64,000 nucleotides of DNA from Actibacterium sp. XHP0104 (GCF_025751515.1 NZ_JAOWLE010000005.1:124001-188000); one strand, 5' to 3'; positions 53,026 to 60,673 are shown, counted from the first letter of the stretch. Program-made: numbers and translations. The notes: generated from the sequence alone by a model not told the origin.

Positions 53026-53844
53026 ATGGGGTTTCCCGGCACCTGGATGACGGAAAGCGAAAGCATGGTCTACCGCGTGGTGCCCAAATGCGCCTGCTCG
53101 ACCATCGGCCAGATCATGTATTACTCGGATCACGGGCGGTTCTTTGACGGCGATATCCATGATGCGACCGACGGGCTGCACAAATGGGCGCGCGAAGACA
53201 GCCAGGCCCCGATCGCGGCCAATGTGAAGGCGCATAAATCCTACGCCTTCACCTGCGTGCGCAACCCCTACACGCGTATCCTCAGCTCGTTTTTTGATAA
53301 GATCTGCGGCATCCAGCGCAACGGAAAACGCTATCGTGGAAACATGGTGCCGCTGCTGGTGCAACGCTATGGCGTTCAGGTCGGCGACCCCGAAACCGGG
53401 TTCGAGTTCGACCAGATCGAAAGCTTTCGCCGGTTTCTGCTGTTCGCCCGCGACACCATCCGCTGGAAACGCCCTATGGATCCCGACATCCACTGGTCGG
53501 CCATGTCGGGCCATGTCTCGACCTTCATCGTGAATGGCGGCCGCTACGATCACATCTTCTACACCGAAAAGTTCGATGAGGGCATGCAAACGGTGCTGGA
53601 CGCCGTCGAAACGGCCCACCCGATCAGCCTGCCCGACATCCCGCGCTTCAACGAATCCGAGGGACACGGCCCCAAACGCGCCCATCCTGTCGAGGACTAC
53701 TTCGACGACCTGTCGATGCATCTGGTCTATGAAATCTACAAACGCGATTTCAACCTGTTCAAATACGACTTTGAAAACCCGGGCAACAAGATGCCCACAG
53801 GCGAGATCGACCTGGACGAGATACACGCCAAGCTGGGCGAATAG
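53026..53844 (+). CDS. Sulfotransferase family protein
   Basis: 272 residues. The PAPS 5'-phosphosulfate loop is VVPKCACSTIGQIM at ~18-31, and the 3'-phosphate motif is CVRNPYTRILSSFFDK near residue 80. This pattern is that of the Sulfotransfer_2 group, whose eukaryotic members sulfate carbohydrates. It should transfer sulfate from PAPS to a glycan or other acceptor. The ATG at 53026 has GGAGG about eight bases upstream. It sits back to back with the GT14-like gene; repeat copy C begins 22 bp after its stop. Confidence 0.82.
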   Translation: MGFPGTWMTESESMVYRVVPKCACSTIGQIMYYSDHGRFFDGDIHDATDGLHKWAREDSQAPIAANVKAHKSYAFTCVRNPYTRILSSFFDKICGIQRNGKRYRGNMVPLLVQRYGVQVGDPETGFEFDQIESFRRFLLFARDTIRWKRPMDPDIHWSAMSGHVSTFIVNGGRYDHIFYTEKFDEGMQTVLDAVETAHPISLPDIPRFNESEGHGPKRAHPVEDYFDDLSMHLVYEIYKRDFNLFKYDFENPGNKMPTGEIDLDEIHAKLGE

Positions 53845-53865
53845 CGCCTGCGGCGGGCGGGCAAA

Positions 53866-53933
53866 GGGGGCTGTCTGCCCCCTCTTGGCCTGACGGCCAA
53901 TTCACCCCCGTGGATATTTTAACGAAGAAGAAA
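53866..53933 (+). repeat. Intergenic repeat, copy C
   Basis: Hairpin GGGGGC/GCCCCC, hairpin TTGGCC/GGCCAA, then ACCCCCGTGGATATTTT and ACGAAGAAGAAA. It is almost base-for-base the same as copy B, 11 kb away. It lies after the sulfotransferase gene and directly before the possible small RNA. Confidence 0.8.
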
Positions 53934-53939
53934 CCAGAA

Positions 53940-54042
53940 TCGGGCTTGATGGCCTAGCGGTACAGGCGGGGACGCCGATGACCGCCGAAGGAGAAGTCGC
54001 GCCCCGTGCCAGATTGGCCGGGGCGCATTTCATTTCTTCTTT
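53940..54042 (+). ncRNA. Candidate small structured RNA ending in a strong terminator
   Basis: No protein gene lies between 53845 and 54143. Here GCGGT (53957-53961) pairs with ACCGC (53981-53985), enclosing GGCG/CGCC (53965-53968 with 53973-53976) and a GGGA loop. Then GCGCCCCG (53999-54006) pairs with CGGGGCGC (54019-54026), with GCCA/TGGC inside, followed by ATTTCATTTCTTCTTT. That final part is a good rho-independent terminator not belonging to any flanking gene: the sulfotransferase ends 155 bp earlier and adenosine kinase is convergent. It could also simply terminate the sulfotransferase message. I recognise no known riboswitch or sRNA family. Confidence 0.35.
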
Positions 54043-54068
54043 GCGAAAATATCCCCGCCGGAGGCCCA
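54031..54068 (-). repeat. Intergenic repeat, copy D (inverted)
   Basis: Read on the minus strand: GGCGGGGATATTTTCGC then AAAGAAGAAATG, matching the core GATATTT-N-AAGAAGAAA of copies A-C. Its AAGAAGAAA supplies, on the plus strand, the T-rich tail of the terminator at 53999-54042. The further 75 bp to the adenosine kinase stop hold short GC-rich repeats and nothing I can name. Confidence 0.65.
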
Positions 54069-54143
54069 AAGTTGCGCGCGAAGCGCGCCCGGCCCAACGC
54101 CGAGCAAGCGGCGCAGCCGCGCGGGTCGGGGGCGGGAGGCCTC

Positions 54144-55130
54144 TTAGATCAGGCCGTGCTGGCGGAACAGGGTCTTGAGGTCGGCGTCGGGGCGGGCGCC
54201 GAAGTGGCTGATGACCTCGGCCGCGGCGACGCAGCCCATGCGGCCGCTGGTTTCAAGGCTTTGCCCGGTGGCGTAGCCGTAGAGAAAACCCGCCGCGAAC
54301 TGGTCGCCTGCGCCGGTGGCGTCCACGGGTACGATACGGGTGACAGGCACGATCGCCTCTTCCTCGCCGCGCACCAGCACCACGTCGTGGCCCGAACGGG
54401 TGCAGACCACGGTTCCGGCTTCGCGTGCGGCCTGTTCGAGGGCGGCGCTGAGGTCGGTCTCGTAGAGGGCTTCCCATTCGTGTTCGTTGCCGATCACGAA
54501 ATCAAGTTCGCGCACGAGGCGGCGGAAGTCGTCGCGGTGCCGGTTGACGCAGAACGGGTCTGAGAGGGCAATGCCGGCCTTGCCGCCGGCGGCGCGGCAT
54601 TTGCGGGCGGCGCTGGTGAAGGCCTCTTTGCCCTTGGGTTTGTCGTAAAGATAGCCTTCGAGGAAAAGGATCTCGGCCTCGCCTGCCACATCATCCGATA
54701 CGTCTTCGGGGCCCAGTTCAGCCGAGATGCCCAGGTAGGTGTTCATCGACCGCTCGCCGTCAGGCGACACAAAGATCATCGAGCGCGAGGTGGGAAGCTC
54801 TCCCCCAGCGACGGGGGCGTTGACGAAGGCGGTGCCGCCGGCCTGCATCTGTTGGGCATAGAACTGGCCAAGCGCGTCATCGCGCACTCGGCCGATAAAG
54901 GCGGTTTTCAGGCCGAGATTGCCCAGCCCCGCCAGCGTATTGGCGACCGATCCGCCCGGCGCCTGGGTGCGTTCGCGCATGGCGGCATAGAGCATCTCGC
55001 CCCGCTTGCGTTCGACCAGCTGCATGATGCCTTTCTGAATGCCCATGAGGTCGAGAAAGCTGTCATCGGCCTGGGTCAGCACATCGACGACGGCATTTCC
55101 GATGCCGACCACCTGATAGGTTTTGGTCAC
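54144..55130 (-). CDS. Adenosine kinase, PfkB family
   Basis: 328-residue ribokinase-fold enzyme. VGIGNAVVDVLTQ, the PGGSVANTLAGLGNLG substrate loop, DPFCVNRHR, FVIGNEHEWEAL and the catalytic DATGAGDQFAAGFLYG (Asp base, anion hole) are all present. It resembles bacterial adenosine kinases of alphaproteobacteria; other sugar kinases of the family remain possible. It phosphorylates adenosine to AMP. Its start overlaps the nth stop by four bases, and nth lies upstream on the same strand. Confidence 0.85.
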   Translation of the reverse strand: MTKTYQVVGIGNAVVDVLTQADDSFLDLMGIQKGIMQLVERKRGEMLYAAMRERTQAPGGSVANTLAGLGNLGLKTAFIGRVRDDALGQFYAQQMQAGGTAFVNAPVAGGELPTSRSMIFVSPDGERSMNTYLGISAELGPEDVSDDVAGEAEILFLEGYLYDKPKGKEAFTSAARKCRAAGGKAGIALSDPFCVNRHRDDFRRLVRELDFVIGNEHEWEALYETDLSAALEQAAREAGTVVCTRSGHDVVLVRGEEEAIVPVTRIVPVDATGAGDQFAAGFLYGYATGQSLETSGRMGCVAAAEVISHFGARPDADLKTLFRQHGLI

Positions 55131-55771
55131 AGGGTTTTCTCCTCAAAGGGGCAGAGATCGCGGATCAGGCAGTTGCCGCACATCGGCTTGCGGGCCTTGC
55201 AGGTATAGCGGCCGTGCAGGATCAGCCAGTGATGGGCGTGCTGCTGGAACTCGGCGGGGATGTTGTCTTCGATGGCGCGCTCAACCGCGTCGACGGTTTT
55301 TCCCGTGGCGATGCCGGTGCGGTTGCCGACGCGAAAGATATGGGTGTCGACGGCCTGGGCGGGGTAATGGAACCACATGTTCAGCACCACGTTCGCGGTC
55401 TTGCGCCCCACGCCGGGCAGCGATTGCAGCGCCGCGCGCGAGCTGGGCACCTCTCCGCCATAGTCATCGACCAGGATCTGGCTCAGCTTGATCACGTTCT
55501 TGGCCTTTTGACGGAAAAGGCCGATGGTCTTGATATGCTCGATCAACCCGTCTTCGCCCAGGTCCAGCATCTTTTGCGGGGTGTCGGCGATCTTGAACAG
55601 ATCGCGCGTGGCCTTGTTCACGCCCACATCGGTGGCCTGCGCCGACAGGGCCACGGCCACGACCAGCGTATAGGCATTCACATGCTCAAGCTCGCCCTTG
55701 GGTTCGGGGTCTTGCTCTTGAAAGCGGGTAAAGATCCGGTGGATCGTGTGATAATCGAGTTGCTTTGCCAT
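55127..55771 (-). CDS. nth: Endonuclease III
   Basis: 214 residues. The helix-hairpin-helix is LPGVGRKTANVVLN with catalytic Lys124, and the catalytic Asp is Asp142 in AVDTHIFRV. The [4Fe-4S] ligands are Cys191, Cys198, Cys201 and Cys207, with the C-X6-C-X2-C-X5-C spacing. It excises oxidised pyrimidines and nicks abasic sites in base-excision repair. The ATG at 55771 yields the standard N-terminus; an earlier TTG-type start would add 16 residues of no known use. Confidence 0.95.
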   Translation of the reverse strand: MAKQLDYHTIHRIFTRFQEQDPEPKGELEHVNAYTLVVAVALSAQATDVGVNKATRDLFKIADTPQKMLDLGEDGLIEHIKTIGLFRQKAKNVIKLSQILVDDYGGEVPSSRAALQSLPGVGRKTANVVLNMWFHYPAQAVDTHIFRVGNRTGIATGKTVDAVERAIEDNIPAEFQQHAHHWLILHGRYTCKARKPMCGNCLIRDLCPFEEKTL

Positions 55772-55822
55772 CCGGGCGTTAATGCCCTGACAGACAATCC
55801 CCCGCAATTGAAAAGGCAACGC

Positions 55823-56467
55823 CTAGGCCACTGTCGCGTTCATTTCCGCCCCGGCTGCCGTCAGGTTCTGCTGTACCTTCGACCATCCGGCGCCATCGGC
55901 CGCCAGCACCGCCTTCGGGTCGATCCGCACCGCATAGCCCCGGTTCAGCGCGCCATACGCGGTGTTCTTGACGCAGTGACAGCCATCCAAGCCCGTCAGG
56001 ATCAGTGTGCCGATCCGGTTTTCCTCCAGGTATCGCTCCAACGCGGGTTCGGAAAACGCATCGCCCATGGATTTCTCGACCTCGATATCGGGCAGCAGGC
56101 CCAGGCGCGAGTCCAGCCCGATACCTGCCGACCCCGCGTTGCCACGCCCCTGATTGAACCAGCCGTTCAACAGTCGGGCCAGCCCGGCCTTGTACACCTG
56201 CCGTACCGCGATCACCGGCATCCCGGCCAGGCGCGCCGCATCCACCGCCGCTCCAACGCTCTTCATCGCGGTGTCCAGCTGCTCAGCCTCCCACACCGGC
56301 AGGGAGGTGAAATCGCTCTGCATGTCGATCACCACCAGCGCGATTCCGGGGCGCGCGGCCCGGTCGATCACCGGACCGTTGGTTGGAGTGCCGATCTTGC
56401 GGATCTCCAGCAGGACATAGAGAACAGCAACCACCAGCCCAGCCGCGATAATCCAGAGAACGGACAT
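55823..56467 (-). CDS. Isochorismatase-like cysteine hydrolase with N-terminal membrane helix
   Basis: 214 residues. A hydrophobic helix at ~3-20 (VLWIIAAGLVVAVLYVLL) is followed by the cysteine-hydrolase fold with triad Asp48 (ALVVIDMQSDF), Lys132 (VEKSMGDAF) and Cys165 (GLDGCHCVKNTA). A membrane anchor is unusual in this family, whose members are normally soluble amidases, nicotinamidases or isochorismatases. Substrate unknown. It starts one base after the marR stop on the same strand, so it is almost certainly under that regulator. Confidence 0.82.
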   Translation of the reverse strand: MSVLWIIAAGLVVAVLYVLLEIRKIGTPTNGPVIDRAARPGIALVVIDMQSDFTSLPVWEAEQLDTAMKSVGAAVDAARLAGMPVIAVRQVYKAGLARLLNGWFNQGRGNAGSAGIGLDSRLGLLPDIEVEKSMGDAFSEPALERYLEENRIGTLILTGLDGCHCVKNTAYGALNRGYAVRIDPKAVLAADGAGWSKVQQNLTAAGAEMNATVA

Positions 56468-56468
56468 G

Positions 56469-56918
56469 TCAAACCTCCTTGGCCAAAACCGCAAAGAACC
56501 GGGTCAGGGCAAGCTGCACCTTGTGATAGGCGGCAAGCTCGGCGGGCGAGAAATCTTGTGAAAACCGGGCTAGCTTGGCCATCTCATCCGCCCGGATCGC
56601 AGCTATGATGGCCTCGCCTTTCGAGGTCAGCCAATAGCGGTACGACCGCGCGTGTTCAGGATTGGCCCGCCGCTCGATCAGCCCGGCGCGTTGTACTTCT
56701 TGCAGAATGCGCGAGACATATTGCCGTTTCATTTGCAACGCGGCGCCTAGTTGTGGCGCCGTGGCGCCGGGGGTCAGCGACAAACCTTCAAGGATGGCGC
56801 GCTGCCCGACGGTTACGCCCTCGCGCAAACTCCCCCGCTCAACCGCCGCCGTGATGTTGCGCAAGAGCGGCCGCGTGGCCTGCACCGCCTGATAAAGCTG
56901 ATCGGTTTCATGTATCAT
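56469..56918 (-). CDS. MarR-family transcriptional regulator
   Basis: 149 residues. The winged helix lies at ~48-115: ILEGLSLTPGATAPQLGAALQMKRQYVSRILQEVQRAGLIER, wing ANPEHARSYRYWLTSKGEAII; flanking helices form the dimer interface. The ATG at 56918 is chosen over a TTG at 56954 because the latter lies inside a perfect 23-bp palindrome (56946-56968) that is surely its operator. No ribosome-binding site is seen and a TTGACA sits in the operator, so a leaderless message starting close to the ATG is possible. Encoded with the cysteine hydrolase. Confidence 0.87.
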   Translation of the reverse strand: MIHETDQLYQAVQATRPLLRNITAAVERGSLREGVTVGQRAILEGLSLTPGATAPQLGAALQMKRQYVSRILQEVQRAGLIERRANPEHARSYRYWLTSKGEAIIAAIRADEMAKLARFSQDFSPAELAAYHKVQLALTRFFAVLAKEV

Positions 56919-56945
56919 GCGCGCAGTACTCGGCGAGTTCTGCTG

Positions 56946-56968
56946 ATTTGTCAACTAAGTTGACAAAT
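56946..56968. promoter_or_regulatory. Perfect palindromic operator between marR and the methyltransferase gene
   Basis: ATTTGTCAACT, centre A, AGTTGACAAAT: an uninterrupted 11-bp inverted repeat in an otherwise GC-rich region. It is the size and AT content of a MarR-family site, and both half-sites contain TTGACA, a perfect -35 box in either direction. Binding would block marR and possibly the divergent gene. Confidence 0.85.
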
Positions 56969-57039
56969 ATTTGCACAGGTTCCGGGTCGCGATAACAGCG
57001 CCCGCGCGCTACTCTCCAGTTCAGACAAAGAGGTGCCAC

Positions 57040-57879
57040 ATGAACGTTCAGACCACGGAAGAGGGCTATCACTATGGCGTCATCCGCCGAGCGATCGAAT
57101 TGATCGACGCGGGCGACAGCGCCTTGTCGCTGGAAGATCTGGCCGCCCAGATGGGCATGAGCCCCGCGCATTTCCAGCGCACCTTCAGCAAATGGGTCGG
57201 CGTGTCGCCCAAGCGGTATCAGCAATACCTGGCGCTGGATCATGCCAAGACCCTGCTGCGCGAGCGTTTCACAACGCTCGAGGCCGCGCATCACGCGGGC
57301 CTTTCGGGCAGCGGGCGGCTGCATGATCTGTTCCTGCGGTGGGAGGCTATGAGCCCCGGCACCTATGCCTCGGGCGGCGAGGGGTTGCAGATCTCTTACG
57401 GGTGGTTCGACAGCCCCTTTGGCGAGGTTCTGGTGATGGGTACCGAACGCGGCATCTGCGGCATGGGCTTTGCCGATCAGATGGGGCGCGAGGTCTGTTT
57501 CGACGATCTGGCGGGGCGCTGGCCCAAGGCGCGGTTCACCGAGGCCCCTGACGCCCTGCGCGCCGATGTCGAGGCGGCATTCGCGCAAAAGGGTGAAACC
57601 CGGCTAGCGCTGATCGGCGCGCCCTTTCAGATCAAGGTGTGGGAGGCCCTGCTGAGCGTGCCCACGGGCCAAGTGACCACCTATTCGGAAATCGCGCAAT
57701 CCATCGGCAATCCGCGGGCCGTGCGGGCCGTTGGCACGGCCGTGGGGCGCAACCCGATCAGCTATCTCATCCCCTGCCACCGGGCCTTGCGCAAATCGGG
57801 GGGCCTGGGCGGCTATCACTGGGGCCTACCCGTCAAGCGCGCCATTCTGGCCTGGGAGGCCGCCCGTCGCGAGGCCTGA
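57040..57879 (+). CDS. Methylated-DNA--protein-cysteine methyltransferase with AraC-type domain (Ada-like)
   Basis: 279 residues. An AraC-type HTH at ~12-110 (LEDLAAQMGMSPAHFQRTFSKWVGVSPKRYQ) is joined to an Ogt/MGMT domain at ~115-275. The methyl-acceptor is Cys246 in LIPCHRALRKSGG, and RAVGTAVGRNPISYL is the conserved helix. It repairs O6-methylguanine by suicidal methyl transfer. It lacks the N-terminal zinc domain of full Ada that senses methylphosphotriesters, so it is the short AraC-Ogt form. The ATG at 57040 has AGAGGTG upstream. Divergent from marR; control by the shared palindrome is possible. Confidence 0.88.
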   Translation: MNVQTTEEGYHYGVIRRAIELIDAGDSALSLEDLAAQMGMSPAHFQRTFSKWVGVSPKRYQQYLALDHAKTLLRERFTTLEAAHHAGLSGSGRLHDLFLRWEAMSPGTYASGGEGLQISYGWFDSPFGEVLVMGTERGICGMGFADQMGREVCFDDLAGRWPKARFTEAPDALRADVEAAFAQKGETRLALIGAPFQIKVWEALLSVPTGQVTTYSEIAQSIGNPRAVRAVGTAVGRNPISYLIPCHRALRKSGGLGGYHWGLPVKRAILAWEAARREA

Positions 57880-57980
57880 TGCGCAAGAACCCGCTGGATG
57901 GGCGGGAAACGGTCGATGTTATCGCATATCACCCTATATTCGGGGCATATCCCGCTTGGGACGAAATGAATGAGGACATC

Positions 57981-58643
57981 ATGATTCGTGTGAAATTTCC
58001 GATGGTTCTGGTTGCGGGCGCTGTGGCCTTGACCGCCTGTACCGACATCAACACCCCCAGCAATGACCCCAACCAGCGCACCAAGGAAGGTGCCGCCGTG
58101 GGGGCTATCTCGGGGGCCATGGCCGGTATCCTGATCGGTGACGACGCCAAGTCGCGCCGCAAGGGTGCGGTGATCGGTGGTATCGTCGGCGCTGCCGCCG
58201 GGGCCGCCATCGGCAGCAACCTCGACAAGCAGGCCGCCGAGCTGGAAGCCAATCTGCAGAACGATCAGATCCGCATCGTCAACACCGGCGACGAATTGAT
58301 CGTGACCATGCCCGAAGGCATCCTGTTCGACATCGACAGCGCCACCGTCAGCCCGCGCATGCGGTCCGACCTTTACACCCTGTCCGACAGCCTGCTCGAC
58401 TATCCCGGCACCACCGTCGAGGTCGTCGGCCATACCGACAACACCGGCAGCGCAGCCTATAACCAACAGCTCTCGACCCGCCGCGCGGCGGCGGTTGCCT
58501 CGGTGCTGCAAGAGGGTGGCGTGCCCAGCCGCCGGATCGTGGCCTATGGCATGGGCGAAGACCGCCCCGTGGCCTCGAACCTGACGCCCGAAGGCCGGGC
58601 GCAGAACCGCCGGGTGGAAATCATCATCACCCCCAACACCTGA
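57981..58643 (+). CDS. OmpA-family outer-membrane lipoprotein with glycine zipper (YiaD-like)
   Basis: 220 residues. A lipoprotein signal ends in LTAC (Cys20). A glycine-zipper segment at ~42-78 (GAAVGAISGAMAGILIG, GAVIGGIVGAAAGAAIG) is followed by an OmpA peptidoglycan-binding domain at ~105-215 with EVVGHTDNTGSAAYNQQLSTRRA and RRVEIIITPN. It should tether the outer membrane to peptidoglycan. The ATG at 57981 follows TGAGGA five to six bases upstream and is preferred to the ATG at 57966. A GC-rich hairpin follows the gene. Confidence 0.9.
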   Translation: MIRVKFPMVLVAGAVALTACTDINTPSNDPNQRTKEGAAVGAISGAMAGILIGDDAKSRRKGAVIGGIVGAAAGAAIGSNLDKQAAELEANLQNDQIRIVNTGDELIVTMPEGILFDIDSATVSPRMRSDLYTLSDSLLDYPGTTVEVVGHTDNTGSAAYNQQLSTRRAAAVASVLQEGGVPSRRIVAYGMGEDRPVASNLTPEGRAQNRRVEIIITPNT

Positions 58644-58647
58644 TCAA

Positions 58648-58671
58648 CCGGCCGGGGCCCCGCGGCCCCGG
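58648..58671 (+). terminator. Hairpin after the OmpA-like gene
   Basis: A 10-bp stem GGCCGGGGCC, loop CCGC, GGCCCCGGCC, five bases after the stop codon. It is followed by AATTCC instead of a T run, so termination would be weak or Rho-assisted. Confidence 0.5.
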
Positions 58672-58706
58672 CCAATTCCGGTTGCCCGGCCGGGTGCGTG
58701 GTCATA

Positions 58707-58717
58707 TGGTCTTACCA
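58707..58717. promoter_or_regulatory. FadR/PdhR-type operator upstream of the GntR gene
   Basis: TGGT-CTT-ACCA fits the TGGTNNNACCA palindrome bound by FadR-subfamily GntR regulators. It lies 17 bases before the start codon of such a regulator and just before its ribosome-binding site, indicating autoregulation. Confidence 0.72.
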
Positions 58718-58733
58718 ATCAGGGAGGCCATCC

Positions 58734-59504
58734 ATGCCATTCGAAAAGATCCAGGCCGAGAAACTGTCTCAGGCCGTGCAGGGCCAGATCGAACAGCTGA
58801 TCCTGCGCGGCATTCTGCGCCCCGGCGAGCGTTTGCCGTCCGAGCGCGAACTTTCCGACAAGCTGGGCGTGTCGCGCCCCTCTCTGCGCGAGGCCGTGGC
58901 CGAGTTGCAGGATCGTGGTCTGCTGGTCAGCCGCGCCGGGGCCGGCATCTTCGTGGCCGAGGTTCTGGGCTCGGCCTTTTCGCCGGCTCTGATCCGGCTC
59001 TTTGCCGATCATGACGAGGCGGTGTTCGACTATATCGACTTTCGCCGCGATATGGAGGGCCTGGCCGCCGAGCGCGCGGCGCGACTGGCATCCGACACCG
59101 ATCTCAAGGTGATCGATACCATCTTTCACAAGATGGAGGCCGCCCACAGCAAGCGTAACCCCGATGACGAGGCCCGCCTGGATGCCGAGTTCCACATGTC
59201 GATCATCGAGGCCAGCCACAACGTGATCATGCTGCACATGATGCGGTCGATGTTCGAGCTGCTGCGCGAGGGCGTGTTCTATAACCGCCGGGTCATGTTC
59301 AAACAGCGCACCACCCGCAGCGCCCTGCTGGACCAGCACCGCGCCATCAACGACGCGCTACAGGCCCGCAACCCCGAGGCCGCCCGCGCCGCCGTGGTGG
59401 CCCATATGGATTACGTCCACCGCGCGCTGAGCGACCAGCAGGCATCCGAGCGCCACGAACAGATCGCCCGCCGGCGGCTGGAGCACGAACAAGGGCGGGG
59501 TTGA
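58734..59504 (+). CDS. GntR-family (FadR subfamily, FCD domain) transcriptional regulator
   Basis: 256 residues. The winged helix is at ~8-75 (LRPGERLPSERELSDKLGVSRPSLREAVAELQDRGLL, SRAGAGIFVAE). The FCD ligand domain spans ~95-225, with metal-ligand-like residues in DAEFHMSIIEASHN and HRAINDALQARNPEAARAAVVAHM. FCD regulators commonly sense organic acids such as pyruvate, lactate or glycolate. The ATG at 58734 has AGGGAGG upstream. It is monocistronic, between the OmpA-like gene and a bidirectional terminator; its target pathway is not evident from neighbours. Confidence 0.92.
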   Translation: MPFEKIQAEKLSQAVQGQIEQLILRGILRPGERLPSERELSDKLGVSRPSLREAVAELQDRGLLVSRAGAGIFVAEVLGSAFSPALIRLFADHDEAVFDYIDFRRDMEGLAAERAARLASDTDLKVIDTIFHKMEAAHSKRNPDDEARLDAEFHMSIIEASHNVIMLHMMRSMFELLREGVFYNRRVMFKQRTTRSALLDQHRAINDALQARNPEAARAAVVAHMDYVHRALSDQQASERHEQIARRRLEHEQGRG

Positions 59505-59515
59505 GCCTGCGAACA

Positions 59516-59545
59516 AAAAACCCGGCCGCTAGGGCCGGGTTTTTC
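59516..59545. terminator. Bidirectional terminator between the GntR gene and atpF
   Basis: An ACCCGGCC/GGCCGGGT stem with loop GCTAG is preceded by an A run and followed by TTTTT, so it works in both directions. It ends the rightward GntR gene and the leftward F0 operon. Confidence 0.92.
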
Positions 59546-59571
59546 GTATCTGTAAACGGCGGGTTGCCGGA

Positions 59572-60126
59572 TCAGTGCAGTTTGGCTTCGACCTGCTTGA
59601 TGGCGTCGTCGATCAGCGCGTTGCCGCTGGCGGCGTCCATCTTCTTGCTGATCACGTCGGCAGCAGCGGCGATGGCCACGCTGATGGCGCGATCACGCAC
59701 CTGGCGCACGGCGCCAGCTTCGGCCGAGGCGATCTGATCTTGCGCAGCCTGAAGGCGGCGGGCGATCGAGGCCTCGAGGTCAGCTTTGGCCTGCTTGGCC
59801 GCGTTCTGAGCCTCTTCCTTGGCGTGTTCGACGATACGGGCCGACTGGTCCTTCACTTCCTGCTGCTTGCGCTCGTAGGAAGCCAGGATGGTCTGCGCCT
59901 CTTCGCGAAGGGCCTTGGCTTTTTCCAGCTCGTCCCGAATGCCTTCGGCACGCTTGTCCAGCATCCCGCCCAGCATGCCGGGAACCTTGAAATAGGCCAG
60001 CACGACGATGAACAGGATGAAGGCCAGCAGCACAACAAAGTTGGTGTTCTGCAGCGAGAAGAACGGGCCGGATGCGGCCAGTGCGGGGCTGGCGGTCAGG
60101 GCGAACAGAGCGGTGAGTTTCTTCAT
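59572..60126 (-). CDS. atpF: ATP synthase F0 subunit b
   Basis: 184 residues. A hydrophobic N-terminus with a signal-like stretch and the membrane helix at ~28-48 (NFVVLLAFILFIVVLAYF) is followed by a long charged coiled coil (KALREEAQTILASYERKQQEVKDQ onward) forming the peripheral stalk. It is the second, diverged b-type gene of the operon, lying four bases after atpF'. Last gene before a terminator. Confidence 0.93.
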   Translation of the reverse strand: MKKLTALFALTASPALAASGPFFSLQNTNFVVLLAFILFIVVLAYFKVPGMLGGMLDKRAEGIRDELEKAKALREEAQTILASYERKQQEVKDQSARIVEHAKEEAQNAAKQAKADLEASIARRLQAAQDQIASAEAGAVRQVRDRAISVAIAAAADVISKKMDAASGNALIDDAIKQVEAKLH

Positions 60127-60130
60127 CGTC

Positions 60131-60673
60131 TTACCCTTTCAGCCGTGCATTGACCGCGGCGGTCACGGTGCGGGCATCGGCCGACTGGCCCAGTGCCGCA
60201 ACGATTTCCTTGGCGGTATCCTTGGCCACCTCGGTCACGCTTTCCAGCGCGCCGGCGCGGATCTCGTCGATACGCTTTTGCGATTCAGCCGATTTGGCAG
60301 CAATCTGCGCATCAGCCTCGGCGGTGGCGGCATCCAGGTCAGCCTGGATTTCGGCCTTGGCCTCGGCAATAATTTTCTGTGCTTCGACACGGGCATCGGC
60401 GAGCGCCTGGTTATAGGCCCCTTCCGCTTCCTGCGCCTTCAGCTTCAGCTCTTCGGCAGCCGCGATATCGTTGGTGATGGTGCCCTGACGCTCGGCCAGA
60501 ACCGACCCGATCCGGGGCAGCGCGATGCGCGACAGGATCAGGTAGATCACCACGATGGTGACGACCAGCCAGAACACCTGGTTCGGGTAGGTCGAAAAAT
60601 CCAGCTGCGGCATGCCGGCAGATTCTGCTGCCGCAGCCGCGCCGTGAGCCGCTTCGTTCGCTGTGTTTGCCAT
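60131..60673 (-). CDS. atpF': ATP synthase F0 subunit b'
   Basis: 180 residues. An Ala-rich N-terminal extension precedes the conserved [35 protein letters not shown] membrane segment (~21-55) and a heptad-rich stalk helix. The b/b' pair forms a heterodimeric stator, as in photosynthetic and many alphaproteobacterial ATP synthases. It lies 78 bp downstream of atpE, the largest gap but one in the operon. Confidence 0.93.
   Translation of the reverse strand: MANTANEAAHGAAAAAESAGMPQLDFSTYPNQVFWLVVTIVVIYLILSRIALPRIGSVLAERQGTITNDIAAAEELKLKAQEAEGAYNQALADARVEAQKIIAEAKAEIQADLDAATAEADAQIAAKSAESQKRIDEIRAGALESVTEVAKDTAKEIVAALGQSADARTVTAAVNARLKG

Noticed and set aside
53948-53968. tRNA D-arm-like segment GCCTAGCGGTACAGGC
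   Set aside because: No acceptor stem, anticodon arm or T arm of correct size follows, so it is not a tRNA gene or a clear remnant.
53980-53995. CCGCCGAAGGAG, reminiscent of the glycine riboswitch core
   Set aside because: The GGAGAG partner and the CTCTCAGG-type 3' segment are missing, and no glycine-related gene follows.
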